Shown here piece after piece: positions 8,820-17,697 of a stretch of 64,000 nucleotides of DNA. Source of the stretch: Phoma sp. XZ068 (Eukaryota > Ascomycota > Dothideomycetes > Pleosporales > Didymellaceae); assembly GCA_004835665.1 (NCBI GenBank), contig RBKR01000005.1:1-64000 (forward strand). Reading direction: 5' to 3'. The notes under the pieces are model-generated. The model saw only the letters and a program-made list of their open reading frames with translations, searched no databases and had not been told where the DNA came from. Each line of letters begins with the position of its first letter. Positions within the stretch are counted from its first letter, which is position 1. The translations under genes were made by a program, and so were the position numbers.

Positions 8820-10613
8820 ATGTCACCATCTAATCTACCCTGGATCTCCGCGTTGGAAGATGCCGCCGAGCAATTCGATGGCGGGCCCCGGAGCTTCCCG
8901 CTAGCCAGCGAGTCGAGCTTTGCCCACAGGCTCGCATACGACCCGCCGAACCTGGACTACCGAAAGCTGTTTTGGAACAAGGCCACTGTCTCGGACTCGC
9001 AGCGTGATGCTCTATTGCGCCCGCACAGCGCAGGCTGGCTGATTCCGGCCGAGACGAGTGTCTGCAAGCCTGTCTTTGTCGCCCACTCCGCGCTGTCGGC
9101 GATATGGCTGTTGAAGGAGACGCTCGACGAGGACGCGCTGCCTGCTGATGCTTGGGCCCGGCTGGTCTCTGCAGCGCAGGATCTTGCCAGCAGCCCGAGC
9201 GACGGCTTCCAGAAGGAACCCCCTTCAGCGCAGCGGCCCCGCGATTCCCCACCACCGTCGACAAAGCGTGCTGCTGCATCCAGCTCAGCGCGGCCGTTGA
9301 AGCGCCTCCGACAAGCCACCGAGCCTCCCAGCCCTGCGACGCCGCTGGAAGCAGAGGACGAAGCGGAGGAACCTGAGCAGCTTGCGCCGCCCTGCGAACC
9401 CGAGGCGGCCGAGGACCCCAAAGAGCCCGTCCATGGACAGGTTGGACAGGAGGAACCCGCCCAGATCACAAGCGTCTCTAACAAAAACCGCCGTGCTGAG
9501 CGGGAGCGCGCCAGGAAGCTGGAGCTCATACGAGCGCAGAAGAAACAGGACCTTGGGTTGGTACCGCCGCCCGACTCAGCGTCTCGCAGGGAACACGGTG
9601 CCTATGCCTCCATCTCGCGGCAGGATGAGCCGTTCATCTCTTGGATCCTCAAGCAGCCGGTCGATGATGGCGACAACCTGTACAGCAGTGCCCCAGCGCC
9701 TTACCTGACAGCTTCTGGCATGCTCGACAAGGCCCGCTCCATCGGCAATAATACCTCCCAGGCCTCTGCGGCTGCCTTTCTGCGGAGCTGGCGCACACAA
9801 GGTTCACCCTTTGCGCAGGAGTCCGTGGAGGATCGCCCGCCCGCTTCCTCGCGCACCCGCTGGTCGCTGTCGCAGAAGAGCAGTGCCTCGACGGTGCCGA
9901 AGAGCGCGCTCGCCTCCGCCTGGAGCCTGTGCGATCGCTACGAGCAGGAGCTGGATATCATCCATATCAAGTACCGCTGGGCCATGGCTTTCCTCGGCAA
10001 GGCGTACACCGAGAGGATGGACCAGATCAAGGAGCAAGACGTCGCCCGCAGCAGGGATGCCAAGAACCGAGGCGGCAGGGGCAAAGTCAGCTCCGAGGCC
10101 ATGGACGCCCTGCTGCTGTCCGTCACCGCTACGTCGGGGCGTCAGCAGCGTCAGCGATTCAAGAAGCGGCTGCACCAAGCGCTCCGCTGGTACGAAGCAG
10201 CCAAGCAGCTTGGCTGGGGTATGCTCTGCCTGATGCCGCACGACATCATCTCCAACTCGTGGGTCGAGAACGATCTCCGCATCCCCTTCTGGCACATCTG
10301 GCTCACGTTGGTTGCGAAGGCGAATCCGGTGGCCCACAAAGCAAGCATGGCCTTGGACGCCTGGCTAGGCTCAGAAGGCATCTCTGGCGGATCCATCAGC
10401 GAGAAGGCAACGCTGTCGATCGAGGCAAACACGCCGACATCAGCGACGCAAGTGGAGGAGATTGAAGACAGCGAGCTGGAAGACGGCGAAGATGGTGACA
10501 ACCACAGCGTCAAGCCTGCGCCCTCCCAAAGGACTACAAACAGCCCTGCGGCCGCCCGTGCAATGCGCCAGCTTACCTTGATCGAGCTCTGTAAGCCTTT
10601 TGCAGGCACATAG
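8820..10613 (+). CDS. Unknown TLH-partner protein, 597 aa (unit 1)
   Basis: I do not recognise the family. The protein is paralogous to the 562-aa product at 13465-15153. They share an N-terminal block (AAEQFDGG, PHSAGWL, VCKPVFVAHS, LSAIWLL), a basic segment (NKNRRAERERARKL), the block YASISRQDE with KQPV, a C-terminal block (YRWA, LGKAY, RWYEAAKQLGWG, LMPHD), an acidic stretch and the end RQLTLIELC. A Ser/Pro-rich linker with basic KR patches lies near residues 130-170, suggesting nuclear localisation. The last conserved peptide resembles a PCNA-interacting (PIP) box, Q-x-x-L-x-x-hydrophobic pair. The gene is divergent from the TLH. Function unknown; linkage suggests a role with the helicase or in subtelomere biology. 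Confidence 0.85.
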   Translation: MSPSNLPWISALEDAAEQFDGGPRSFPLASESSFAHRLAYDPPNLDYRKLFWNKATVSDSQRDALLRPHSAGWLIPAETSVCKPVFVAHSALSAIWLLKETLDEDALPADAWARLVSAAQDLASSPSDGFQKEPPSAQRPRDSPPPSTKRAAASSSARPLKRLRQATEPPSPATPLEAEDEAEEPEQLAPPCEPEAAEDPKEPVHGQVGQEEPAQITSVSNKNRRAERERARKLELIRAQKKQDLGLVPPPDSASRREHGAYASISRQDEPFISWILKQPVDDGDNLYSSAPAPYLTASGMLDKARSIGNNTSQASAAAFLRSWRTQGSPFAQESVEDRPPASSRTRWSLSQKSSASTVPKSALASAWSLCDRYEQELDIIHIKYRWAMAFLGKAYTERMDQIKEQDVARSRDAKNRGGRGKVSSEAMDALLLSVTATSGRQQRQRFKKRLHQALRWYEAAKQLGWGMLCLMPHDIISNSWVENDLRIPFWHIWLTLVAKANPVAHKASMALDAWLGSEGISGGSISEKATLSIEANTPTSATQVEEIEDSELEDGEDGDNHSVKPAPSQRTTNSPAAARAMRQLTLIELCKPFAGT

Positions 10614-10989
10614 TGTGCTGTAATCAATTGCTCTGTGCTGTGCATTTAGTGTGTTACTTTCTTGCGTTGGTGTTTACAGTGTTGATGTTCTGCTGTGTTG
10701 ATGCAGTTGTTGTCCGCGCGCTAGCGCAACCCTAACCACAACATTAAACCCTACCCCCATGATTTACAAAGCCGATTTCGCTACAACTTGCACAGGTAAT
10801 GCGGGTTATTGTCGCAAAACATATGTCCAAGTTTGAAGCAGATCCAATCTGTTGTTGCAGAACGACCGTAGTTGGGAGAAAAACCAACCGTACCCATGAT
10901 AAGATATCCGCGGCAAATCTGTAGCCCTGGTCCCTAACAAATCCGTACCCCTAAATCAACCATTGGAATGGTTGGCCTACCCATCTGGG
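10614..10989. other. 3' flank of unit 1 with interstitial telomere-like sequence
   Basis: No gene is visible in these 376 bp. AACCCTAACC lies near 10,729 and AAACCCTACCCCC near 10,746. The stretch is a diverged relative of 17,460-17,690, the flank behind the second partner gene (shared ACAT-AAACCCTA and CTGTTGTT-CAGAACG), so it marks the end of a repeat unit. It joins the truncated TLH of unit 2 at about 10,990. Confidence 0.6.
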
Positions 10990-12900
10990 TTAGAAATTCC
11001 ACCCAACCTTCATCTCGGCTGGGTTGTCGACGATGTTGTCCCAATCAATGGCTGGCAACGGCGTGGCCCCTTCCGCTAACCGACCATCCTCGTTGATGTC
11101 TAGCAACATCAACTGCTTTTGCAACTCGAACCGTGACGTCTCCACCAACCCGTGGATCATCGACCGCAAACCGGGCATTGTGAACCGAATGTGGCCGTAC
11201 AACAATGTGTCCCCGACCCACTCGATCACGCCGTCCACGTTTGTGTTGAACCGAATCTTCATGCCATACGTCCTCAATCGCAACAGCCAATCCATCGGGC
11301 TGGGTGTGCCGCCGTAGCTAGTCAGCGTCATGAAACGATTGGCGCTCTCCTGAACCAACTCAAAATGGCTTGTAGCCAACTCTTCGGCGTCCTGCTGGGC
11401 GAATCCCTCCTTCTCCATCAGCTCGGCCACGCGGTCTTGACGCGTCTTCACCGCCATGTACAACACCAACATCCTTGCAACGGTAACGACGGCGGAAATT
11501 ATAGGCGTGTATGCCAACGCGTCCTTCCACCCACGATCGCTGTCTACCCCCATGACTGCTGTGGCGCTGACGAACGCACTCTTGTACTCGTTGTCCTTCA
11601 AATGATGGTCCAACAGCGACAGCAAAAACCCCAACACATGACCCTCCAACAATGCCTCCTCCTCTTCGTCCATTTGCTCTTCACTGTCCGAGTTGTTGTC
11701 TCCGCCTTCGATCGGTTGACGCTCGCTTTCGGCTTCGGCTTCGGCTTCTTCCTCGTCCTCACCTACGACTTGCTTGATCTTCCGCAGCCACACGATCTGG
11801 CTCGCTGTCAATCGATACGGCGGCCTCTGTCCCCTAACTCCCTTCGATGCACCCTCCACGTTCTCTCCTTCACCCCTATTCTCTCCCTCACCCCTATCCT
11901 CTTCCTCCTCCGCCTCTGTTTCCTGCGCTTCAACAGTCTCCAACTCATGGCTCCGCCAAATGTAGCGGATGAAGGACAACCACCAACCGGCATACTTGGT
12001 CATCGTTTTGCCTGTCTGGCGTGCATTGAACGGCTTCTCGTTGGTCTCGCTTCCCATCTCGCGGCGGTTGACATAGTTCATTGCTGGAAAACCGACAATG
12101 CTCGGACGTGACGCCTGCTGGGCCTTCCAAATCACCATCTTTACCGCCCAGCAGACCTTGCTCAACGCCTTCTCGTTCTTCTTGGGTTTTTGGGTCAACT
12201 CTAGCAACCATTCGCGGTCTAAGCTGCCCAAATGACGGGCCCAACCGGTCCGGTTCAGCCATGCGTGTGTGACATGCCGGTTGTGGTCTGGGTCGATCCG
12301 GGCGTTGACGTTCTTGTCGACCTCGTCTAGCACGGCGGTGGTCTCTTGGAACACTGCCTCCAACTGCCGCTGGATGGTCACGCTTTCTCCTCCTGTGTCC
12401 TCTCTGTTCTGGCGTCTGACTTCAAACAAACGCCCCAACCGTCCTGCGTGCGTAAACTTTTGGCAATGTACACCCTCCACCCACATGCGGTTGGTCTCTC
12501 TGCGCGACCCTTTGGACGTCCGCCCTCTCTTCTGTGGGTTCGTCCAGTTGTGCTTGTTACGGCAATGTAGCTGCATGTCTTGCACGGTCCGGCGGATGTA
12601 GCCACATGCTGTTGTATCGTTCTCCTTTGCTTCGCACTTGAAACCGTCTTGCCATATCCTCAAATGGGGAATCGGATCGGATCCTGGCTCTGGATACACG
12701 ACTTCATCCTCGTTTTCTGCCAAGTCGTTCATTGCCCACACAGCCTGGGCAATGTCTGTTCGTGTGCTTACGGTTACATATGCATGCTTGCTGTTCAAGT
12801 GGGTAGCTACATGGGCCTTGACGACGCCTATGCCGCATTCTTTGCAAACAACGATGCGGCAGCTGGGGATATGCACGAATATGGTGTTGAATTGATCCAT
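10990..12900 (-). CDS. Truncated TLH, N-terminal half only (unit 2)
   Basis: An open frame of 636 aa from the chosen start; an ATG eight codons upstream is also possible. It aligns with the N-terminal part of the complete TLH. It has the C2H2 finger with identical spacing (C19, C22, H34, H39), then shared stretches such as HCRNKHNWT, MDWLLRLRTYG, MIHG and NPAEMKVGWNF. It stops immediately after the WNF that corresponds to WNFLKDH in the full protein, so the whole helicase core is missing. The RIPed sister unit continues past this point (38,820 downward), so the full gene once existed and was cut at 10,990-10,993. The remaining frame is undamaged, so a zinc-finger-only protein could still be made. 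It is either that or a recent pseudogene. Confidence 0.8.
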   Translation of the reverse strand: MDQFNTIFVHIPSCRIVVCKECGIGVVKAHVATHLNSKHAYVTVSTRTDIAQAVWAMNDLAENEDEVVYPEPGSDPIPHLRIWQDGFKCEAKENDTTACGYIRRTVQDMQLHCRNKHNWTNPQKRGRTSKGSRRETNRMWVEGVHCQKFTHAGRLGRLFEVRRQNREDTGGESVTIQRQLEAVFQETTAVLDEVDKNVNARIDPDHNRHVTHAWLNRTGWARHLGSLDREWLLELTQKPKKNEKALSKVCWAVKMVIWKAQQASRPSIVGFPAMNYVNRREMGSETNEKPFNARQTGKTMTKYAGWWLSFIRYIWRSHELETVEAQETEAEEEEDRGEGENRGEGENVEGASKGVRGQRPPYRLTASQIVWLRKIKQVVGEDEEEAEAEAESERQPIEGGDNNSDSEEQMDEEEEALLEGHVLGFLLSLLDHHLKDNEYKSAFVSATAVMGVDSDRGWKDALAYTPIISAVVTVARMLVLYMAVKTRQDRVAELMEKEGFAQQDAEELATSHFELVQESANRFMTLTSYGGTPSPMDWLLRLRTYGMKIRFNTNVDGVIEWVGDTLLYGHIRFTMPGLRSMIHGLVETSRFELQKQLMLLDINEDGRLAEGATPLPAIDWDNIVDNPAEMKVGWNF

Positions 12901-13464
12901 TGTGCTTTGCGGTTGCAAGTGCATCTTCTAATCTTCAGTTGGGCTCTATTTACTATCTAAACTTGTGTCTTCCCCTCTCCTTACCAACCTCTTTAATTTC
13001 GTTTTCCTCCGTTGTATCACCGTTCTAAATTTGGCCAATATCCCTATGTTCTCTGATTGGATGGGTGGATGCAATGTAGTCTGCGCAATGACGATCAAAC
13101 CTCTGCACGGTTCTGCCTCGCCAAAACTACGCGGACAACGTTGGACAGTGTTTCTGTGCGAGTGCAACTCAAAACACTGTATCTGAATTTCTAAAACCTT
13201 ACCCAAAAAGAGAGTTACTTTTCACTCTGTTGTTGCTACAAGCAGGTGGCTGGTTGGTGTGGTTTGGTGTGGTGATGCGGACCGACTTTCGGCGGCAATT
13301 TGTACGAAAGTTCAGCGGCCACCACCACCCTCGATCGTTCCACCACCACACCGGCTACTACCCTATACATTGATCAACTACCTCTTACACTAATTACCTA
13401 CCTCCTGAATTAGTTACCTACCTCCTGAATTAGTTACCTACCTCCTGAATTAATTATCTACCTC
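12901..13464. promoter_or_regulatory. Divergent promoter region of unit 2 with 20-bp tandem repeat
   Basis: This spacer is longer than its unit 1 counterpart. About four units of a 20-bp repeat, AGTTACCTACCTCCTGAATT, occupy 13,386-13,464 and end directly at the ATG of the partner gene. The RIPed copy of this spacer (40,729-43,169) has about five repeat units. The CG at 13,130-13,131 corresponds to the TA into which a pogo element inserted in the RIPed copy. Confidence 0.6.
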
Positions 13465-15153
13465 ATGGGTTGGTCAACTACGTTATGCGAGGCTGCTGAG
13501 CAGTTTGACGGGGGCGCGCGCAGCTTTCCTTTCGCGAGCGAGCTCAGCATTGTAGACAAGTATGGGTACGATCCGCCAAATGAAGACTACGCGAAGCTCT
13601 TCTCCTGCCAGGCAACGGTTCCAAGCTCGAAGCGCAGCAGCCACCACAGACCTCACAGCGCAGGCTGGCTGGTCCCAACCGAAGACACCGACAGCGTGTG
13701 CAAGCCAGTCTTCGTTGCCCACTCTCTCCTCTCCGCCATCTGGTTGTTGCACGAATCGCTGCCAGAGGGCGCCTTGTCTGACGAGGCCTGGAATCGCCTC
13801 GTCTGCGCAGCCCAGTCGCTTGCAGAAGGCACGGGGGAAGCACCGCCATCCGCGCAAAAGCCGTCTGCCTCTCCTGCTGATCGCAGAAAGCGGCCAACTC
13901 CTTCTTTGTGCGTGTTGCCGCCAAAGCGCGCGCGCACGGAACCCGCAGAGACGCCTCTAAGCAGCCCTCAGCAGCCAGAGCACGGTGAACAATTTGCGCA
14001 GCGCACCACCAGCATCACCAACAACAACCGCCGCGCTGAGCAAGCACGCACGAGGAAACTAGACGATGCTCGCCGCAAGAACCGGCTCAGTCTTGGCTTG
14101 AGAGAGCCGGGCAGCGAGGCGTCCTCTGCAGAGCGCGCGGCGTATGCTTCCATCTCGCGACAAGATGAGGCTCTTGTCGCGTGGATCATCAAACAGCCCG
14201 TCGCAGAGCACGCCGACTTCTACAGCACTGCCCAGGCGCCCTATGCCAAGGCTTGCGAGCTTCTGGAGAAGGCGCGCGCGCTGGGCAACCCATCTTCTCG
14301 CCACCACGCTGCCCAGTTCCTGCAGACCTGGCGGGAGCGCGGTTCGCCCTTTGGGGGTGGGGTCGCTGTGCGGCACGACGTGCTTCGCTACTCGCAGCGA
14401 GGGCGCGATGTGCCTCTATTGCAGTCTGCCTACCCCAGCACAACAGATGGAGAGTTCTGCCTGGCTTGGGACAGGTGCAGGCGCTACGCGGGCATGCTGG
14501 CTGCTGTGAACATCGAGTACAGGTGGGCTGAAGCGCTGCTAGGCAAGGCGTACGCCGACAAGATCCTTCAGATCCAGGAGGACGACCACGCGATCAGCAG
14601 CAGCCGCAGCAGATCGCGCAGCCGCAACGGCAAGGGGCAGGTCCGCACCGAGGCCATCGCAGCCCTACTGGCGCTCGTCAACCCACACGCTACTCCCAAG
14701 GATAGAGAGGCCTTCCGCAAACGCCTGACAGTAGCCACGCGCTGGTACAGGGTCGCCGAGGGATTAGGCTGGGGCACGCTCATGCTCATGCCACACGACA
14801 AGATTGCAAGCTCCTGGATCGAGTCCACAGTCCGCGCCTGGGGCCTGGATGCCTGGATTGAACTGGTGAAGAAGATCCGCCCAGACGTCTGCGCTGCGAG
14901 CAAGGCGCTTGAGAACTGGCTAGGGCCAGAAGGCATCGCTGGGTGTCCTATCGGCGAAAAAGAGATGCTGAGCATTGAGGCAGACGCGCCGACAGCGAGC
15001 TATGCAATTGAGGAGATTCTTGACAGCGAGGAGGACGACAACAGCGTTGTTGAGCTGTCGCAGGCACACGCAAGCCCAGTGAGCTCTGTCGCAGATGCGC
15101 CGCTGCGCCAGATGACGCTGCTAGAGTTGTTCCACCCTGTAGACGAAGTATGA
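13465..15153 (+). CDS. Unknown TLH-partner protein, 562 aa (unit 2)
   Basis: Paralogue of the 597-aa product of unit 1, with the same block order (AAEQFDGG, PHSAGWL, VCKPVFVAHS, YASISRQDE, YRWAEALLGKAY, LMPHD). It has a basic region (NNNRRAEQARTRKL), an RS-rich patch (SSSRSRSRSRNGKG) near residue 380, and an acidic stretch (EEILDSEEDD) close to the end. The C-terminus RQMTLLELF fits a PIP-like pattern better than that of unit 1. The divergence from the unit 1 protein is large, too large for recent duplication, yet both frames are open, which suggests selection to keep the protein. A RIPed copy of exactly equal length, without indels, lies at 43,170-44,858. Function unknown. Confidence 0.83.
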   Translation: MGWSTTLCEAAEQFDGGARSFPFASELSIVDKYGYDPPNEDYAKLFSCQATVPSSKRSSHHRPHSAGWLVPTEDTDSVCKPVFVAHSLLSAIWLLHESLPEGALSDEAWNRLVCAAQSLAEGTGEAPPSAQKPSASPADRRKRPTPSLCVLPPKRARTEPAETPLSSPQQPEHGEQFAQRTTSITNNNRRAEQARTRKLDDARRKNRLSLGLREPGSEASSAERAAYASISRQDEALVAWIIKQPVAEHADFYSTAQAPYAKACELLEKARALGNPSSRHHAAQFLQTWRERGSPFGGGVAVRHDVLRYSQRGRDVPLLQSAYPSTTDGEFCLAWDRCRRYAGMLAAVNIEYRWAEALLGKAYADKILQIQEDDHAISSSRSRSRSRNGKGQVRTEAIAALLALVNPHATPKDREAFRKRLTVATRWYRVAEGLGWGTLMLMPHDKIASSWIESTVRAWGLDAWIELVKKIRPDVCAASKALENWLGPEGIAGCPIGEKEMLSIEADAPTASYAIEEILDSEEDDNSVVELSQAHASPVSSVADAPLRQMTLLELFHPVDEV

Positions 15154-15281
15154 TGTTCCTCCAGCGTGGGTTACTTACCGTGCAGATATGTAATGTTAGC
15201 AGGCTTCTTGCATTTGAAAATTCTTGCTGCAGGTGTTGCATTTTCGTAGTAGTTGCAGCTTCACGTTGGTTCGGCGCAATA
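15154..15281 (+). other. 3' flank of the unit 2 partner gene, ending at a TA target site
   Basis: The 128 bp align base for base with 44,859-44,986. The last two bases (15,280-15,281, TA) are the target duplication of the pogo element that follows. No gene is present. Confidence 0.7.
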
Positions 15282-17426
15282 CCGTGATCGGCCACCCGAT
15301 GCGCACGGTCACCCAATGCGCACCCCACCACTTTTTGGGGTATCACCAAAATGAGGCTATTAAGCCACATACAATAGATATTATCACAAGAATTTCTGGT
15401 GGATTGCTCTATAAACCTATGCAACAAACTTTGCTACTGAAATCGTTTTGGTGGAGCGATCTTGCGGCCACGGCTGTTGAGTTTTGGTGGTGGGGATGGG
15501 AAACGATCATGAGCGATAGGCCGACTACCACCACCCACACCACCGCGATTTTGCTTCTTTCTGGGTGCTGTAGACTGTGAGGCCTTTCGCTTACCTGTTT
15601 TGGGTAATAGTATAGCTTTTTGAGCGTCGCGAGCTTGTTTCTCATGCTGTTTTTCTGCCCGGCGTTCAGCTACTTCGGCGTCCTTCACAGCTTTGACCCG
15701 GGCCCGCTCCTCCTTCTCTGCTGCACGCCGCGCCTGCTTCTCGTCCTTCTCTTTTTGTTGTAGTAGCTTTTTGGTCTGTTGAAGCTCTCGTTTAGTCGCC
15801 TTTTCCAGTTCCAACTGCTCCTCATAGGCCTCATTTGCGCGGTCGCGTGCGTCGGCCTCTTGTTTAGATGAAGGACTCCACCAAACTGCGCCGCCATGCC
15901 TCTCAATTCGACGTGTGTATAGAGGTAGTACCTTCTGCTTCTTTGGCTTCTTCTTCTGAGTCGCCAGCTCTGTTTTGGCCTCTTCTAATTCGTGTTGTAC
16001 CAACTCAAACTGCACGTGGAGTTGGTGGATAGCCTGTTCAAGCGGGCCTAATTGACTACTACCTTCATCCCCCACAACCTCCCGCAATAGAGACTTGGCT
16101 TTTAGCCAGTTTGGTGCAGTAGGTGCAGCGGTAGGTGCTGTTTGTTCAGGCGGAGTTGCGAGCTTAACTAGAGTTGGTGGCTTGAACTTATCGAGTACAA
16201 CGTCGGCGTTGCGTGGGTGAATACCTGTGGCTGAGAAGGACGTCTCAACCAACGTTTTGGTGAAGGTATTCACCCAAGCCGGCCAGAATAGGTTGAAGAA
16301 GTCGCTCTTATTTATAGAGACTATGCCTTGGCCTCTCTGAGTGCAAGCATCTAGCTCCTTGGTGTAGTTTTGGGCGAGCGGCTTGAAGCAAACCACATCC
16401 AACGGCTGCAACGTGTGGGTGGAGTGAGGTGGATAGACCATCAATAGTACCTTGTGAGCGTCGCAGTAGTCGATGAAGGCCTTCGTTATATGGCTACCGT
16501 GACCGTCTAGGATAAGTAGGCGCCACCTTCTACGAGATTTTGGTGCAGTGTACCGCTCAAACACCTGTTCAAGCCACGCCAAACCTAAATCGTCGTTCGT
16601 CCAACCAGTAGGTGAGGTGGTAAAGAAGATATCGTGTTTTTTTGGGTTGATTGGGGCTACCCAGCTCGCCTGAACGGCTCGCCCAGCTGGTGGATGGATG
16701 ATGCAAGGCGGTAGTACTGATCCATCGGCGCATATTGTCGCTAGGAGGGTTATCCACTCGCGGTTACCGTCGTGGAGACTCTGCCTGAAGTGCTTTTGGT
16801 GGTATAGTACCTTGTCAAAGATCCGTTTACTCCTCCCAGTGACCCCAATCGCGAAGCCCTTCTCATCCATATTGTAGGTATTCTCAGGTAGCACGTTGTA
16901 CTCAGCCATTTTGCTGTGCAGTAGTTCGAAGTATACTTGATACTTCTCACAAGAATCAGCGTGGTGACGACCAGCTTCCATAGGCGTGGTCCACGCAGGA
17001 AGAAGTACATCGGCGTGACGGTTGAGGAAGCGGGTTATCCACCTCTCGGAAGGCTCCCAACGACACAGAGGCGTTACAAAATTAGTTACCATTTGCCTTG
17101 TAGGCATAAGGTGCCTCTCTGTAAGCTCTCTGATATATTTTACAACCTCTACCTCATCGCGTGGGTGGAGTAGACGTCGCTGCAATGCCTCTTCTTGGTG
17201 GGGTATTACCTGACCTTGGTGTTGACGCGTCAAAGTTGATCGGCTGCAACCATGTTTTTTGGCAAGTGCTTGGTATGAAAGTTTTGCTCCTGGTTTTAAT
17301 CTATCTATCTCTGCAAGGGCTTCTTGTAAAGGCATTGTGGTGTTGAGCTATAGTAGGTTCAAAAACAAGATGAATTGAGGTGGGGTGTGCATCGGGTGAC
17401 CGTGCGCATCGGGTGGCCGATCACGG
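15282..17426 (-). mobile_element. Pogo/Fot1-type DNA transposon, family C
   Basis: A 2145-bp element with 48-bp terminal inverted repeats (15,282-15,329 and 17,379-17,426) that differ at two positions, flanked by TA on both sides (15,280-15,281; 17,427-17,428). The termini start CCGTGATCGGCC. Each repeat contains two 17-bp direct subrepeats, GGCCACCCGATGCGCAC and GGTCACCCAATGCGCAC. The boundaries are confirmed by an empty site in the RIPed sister unit at 44,985-44,986, where a single TA is present. It shows no sign of RIP. Confidence 0.95.
15434..17335 (-). CDS. Pogo-family transposase, 633 aa (family C)
   Basis: Intact frame within the family C element. A psq/CENP-B-like helix-turn-helix lies in the first 60 residues (ending CSRSTLTRQHQG) and a CENP-B-type second DNA-binding domain follows. 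The DDE catalytic domain comes next: D157 in YNMDEKGF, D277 in ILDGHGSH and D313 in LQPLDVVC, giving DD35D spacing. The C-terminal 200 residues are a highly charged Lys/Glu/Ala-rich coiled coil followed by a basic KR tail. It acts in the nucleus by cut-and-paste at TA sites. There is no CCHC knuckle, unlike the two other pogo families in this window. Complete TIRs and an open frame suggest the element may still move. Confidence 0.95.
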   Translation of the reverse strand: MPLQEALAEIDRLKPGAKLSYQALAKKHGCSRSTLTRQHQGQVIPHQEEALQRRLLHPRDEVEVVKYIRELTERHLMPTRQMVTNFVTPLCRWEPSERWITRFLNRHADVLLPAWTTPMEAGRHHADSCEKYQVYFELLHSKMAEYNVLPENTYNMDEKGFAIGVTGRSKRIFDKVLYHQKHFRQSLHDGNREWITLLATICADGSVLPPCIIHPPAGRAVQASWVAPINPKKHDIFFTTSPTGWTNDDLGLAWLEQVFERYTAPKSRRRWRLLILDGHGSHITKAFIDYCDAHKVLLMVYPPHSTHTLQPLDVVCFKPLAQNYTKELDACTQRGQGIVSINKSDFFNLFWPAWVNTFTKTLVETSFSATGIHPRNADVVLDKFKPPTLVKLATPPEQTAPTAAPTAPNWLKAKSLLREVVGDEGSSQLGPLEQAIHQLHVQFELVQHELEEAKTELATQKKKPKKQKVLPLYTRRIERHGGAVWWSPSSKQEADARDRANEAYEEQLELEKATKRELQQTKKLLQQKEKDEKQARRAAEKEERARVKAVKDAEVAERRAEKQHEKQARDAQKAILLPKTGKRKASQSTAPRKKQNRGGVGGGSRPIAHDRFPSPPPKLNSRGRKIAPPKRFQ

Positions 17427-17697
17427 TAACGGTCAAACCTCTGCCTCACCAAAACTACGCCAACAACGTTGCACAGTGCTTCTGTGTAAACGCAACATAA
17501 AACCCTAATCCCAAGTATGCCAATCGAATCTGCGGGTACAGCTTAGGGTCTGACAACTTTTTGCGTCAAGTTGCTGCTTTTTGTAACCCTAACTGATTTC
17601 TTTAAGATTTTGAAATCAGTAATGCCCCTGTTGTTCAGAACGCTTGGACCCCTAGGAAATCCGCAGGACCATTACTGTTCATCCTAGAAGAGTTAGG
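17427..17697. other. 3' end of TLH unit 2, un-RIPed
   Basis: Continues the unit interrupted by the family C transposon and aligns with 44,985-45,255. It contains telomere-like AAAACCCTAATCCC, AGCTTAGGGTC and TGTAACCCTAACTG on both strands. No gene. The alignment with the RIPed copy, and normal base composition, end together at about 17,697, where AT-rich DNA begins abruptly. Confidence 0.65.
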
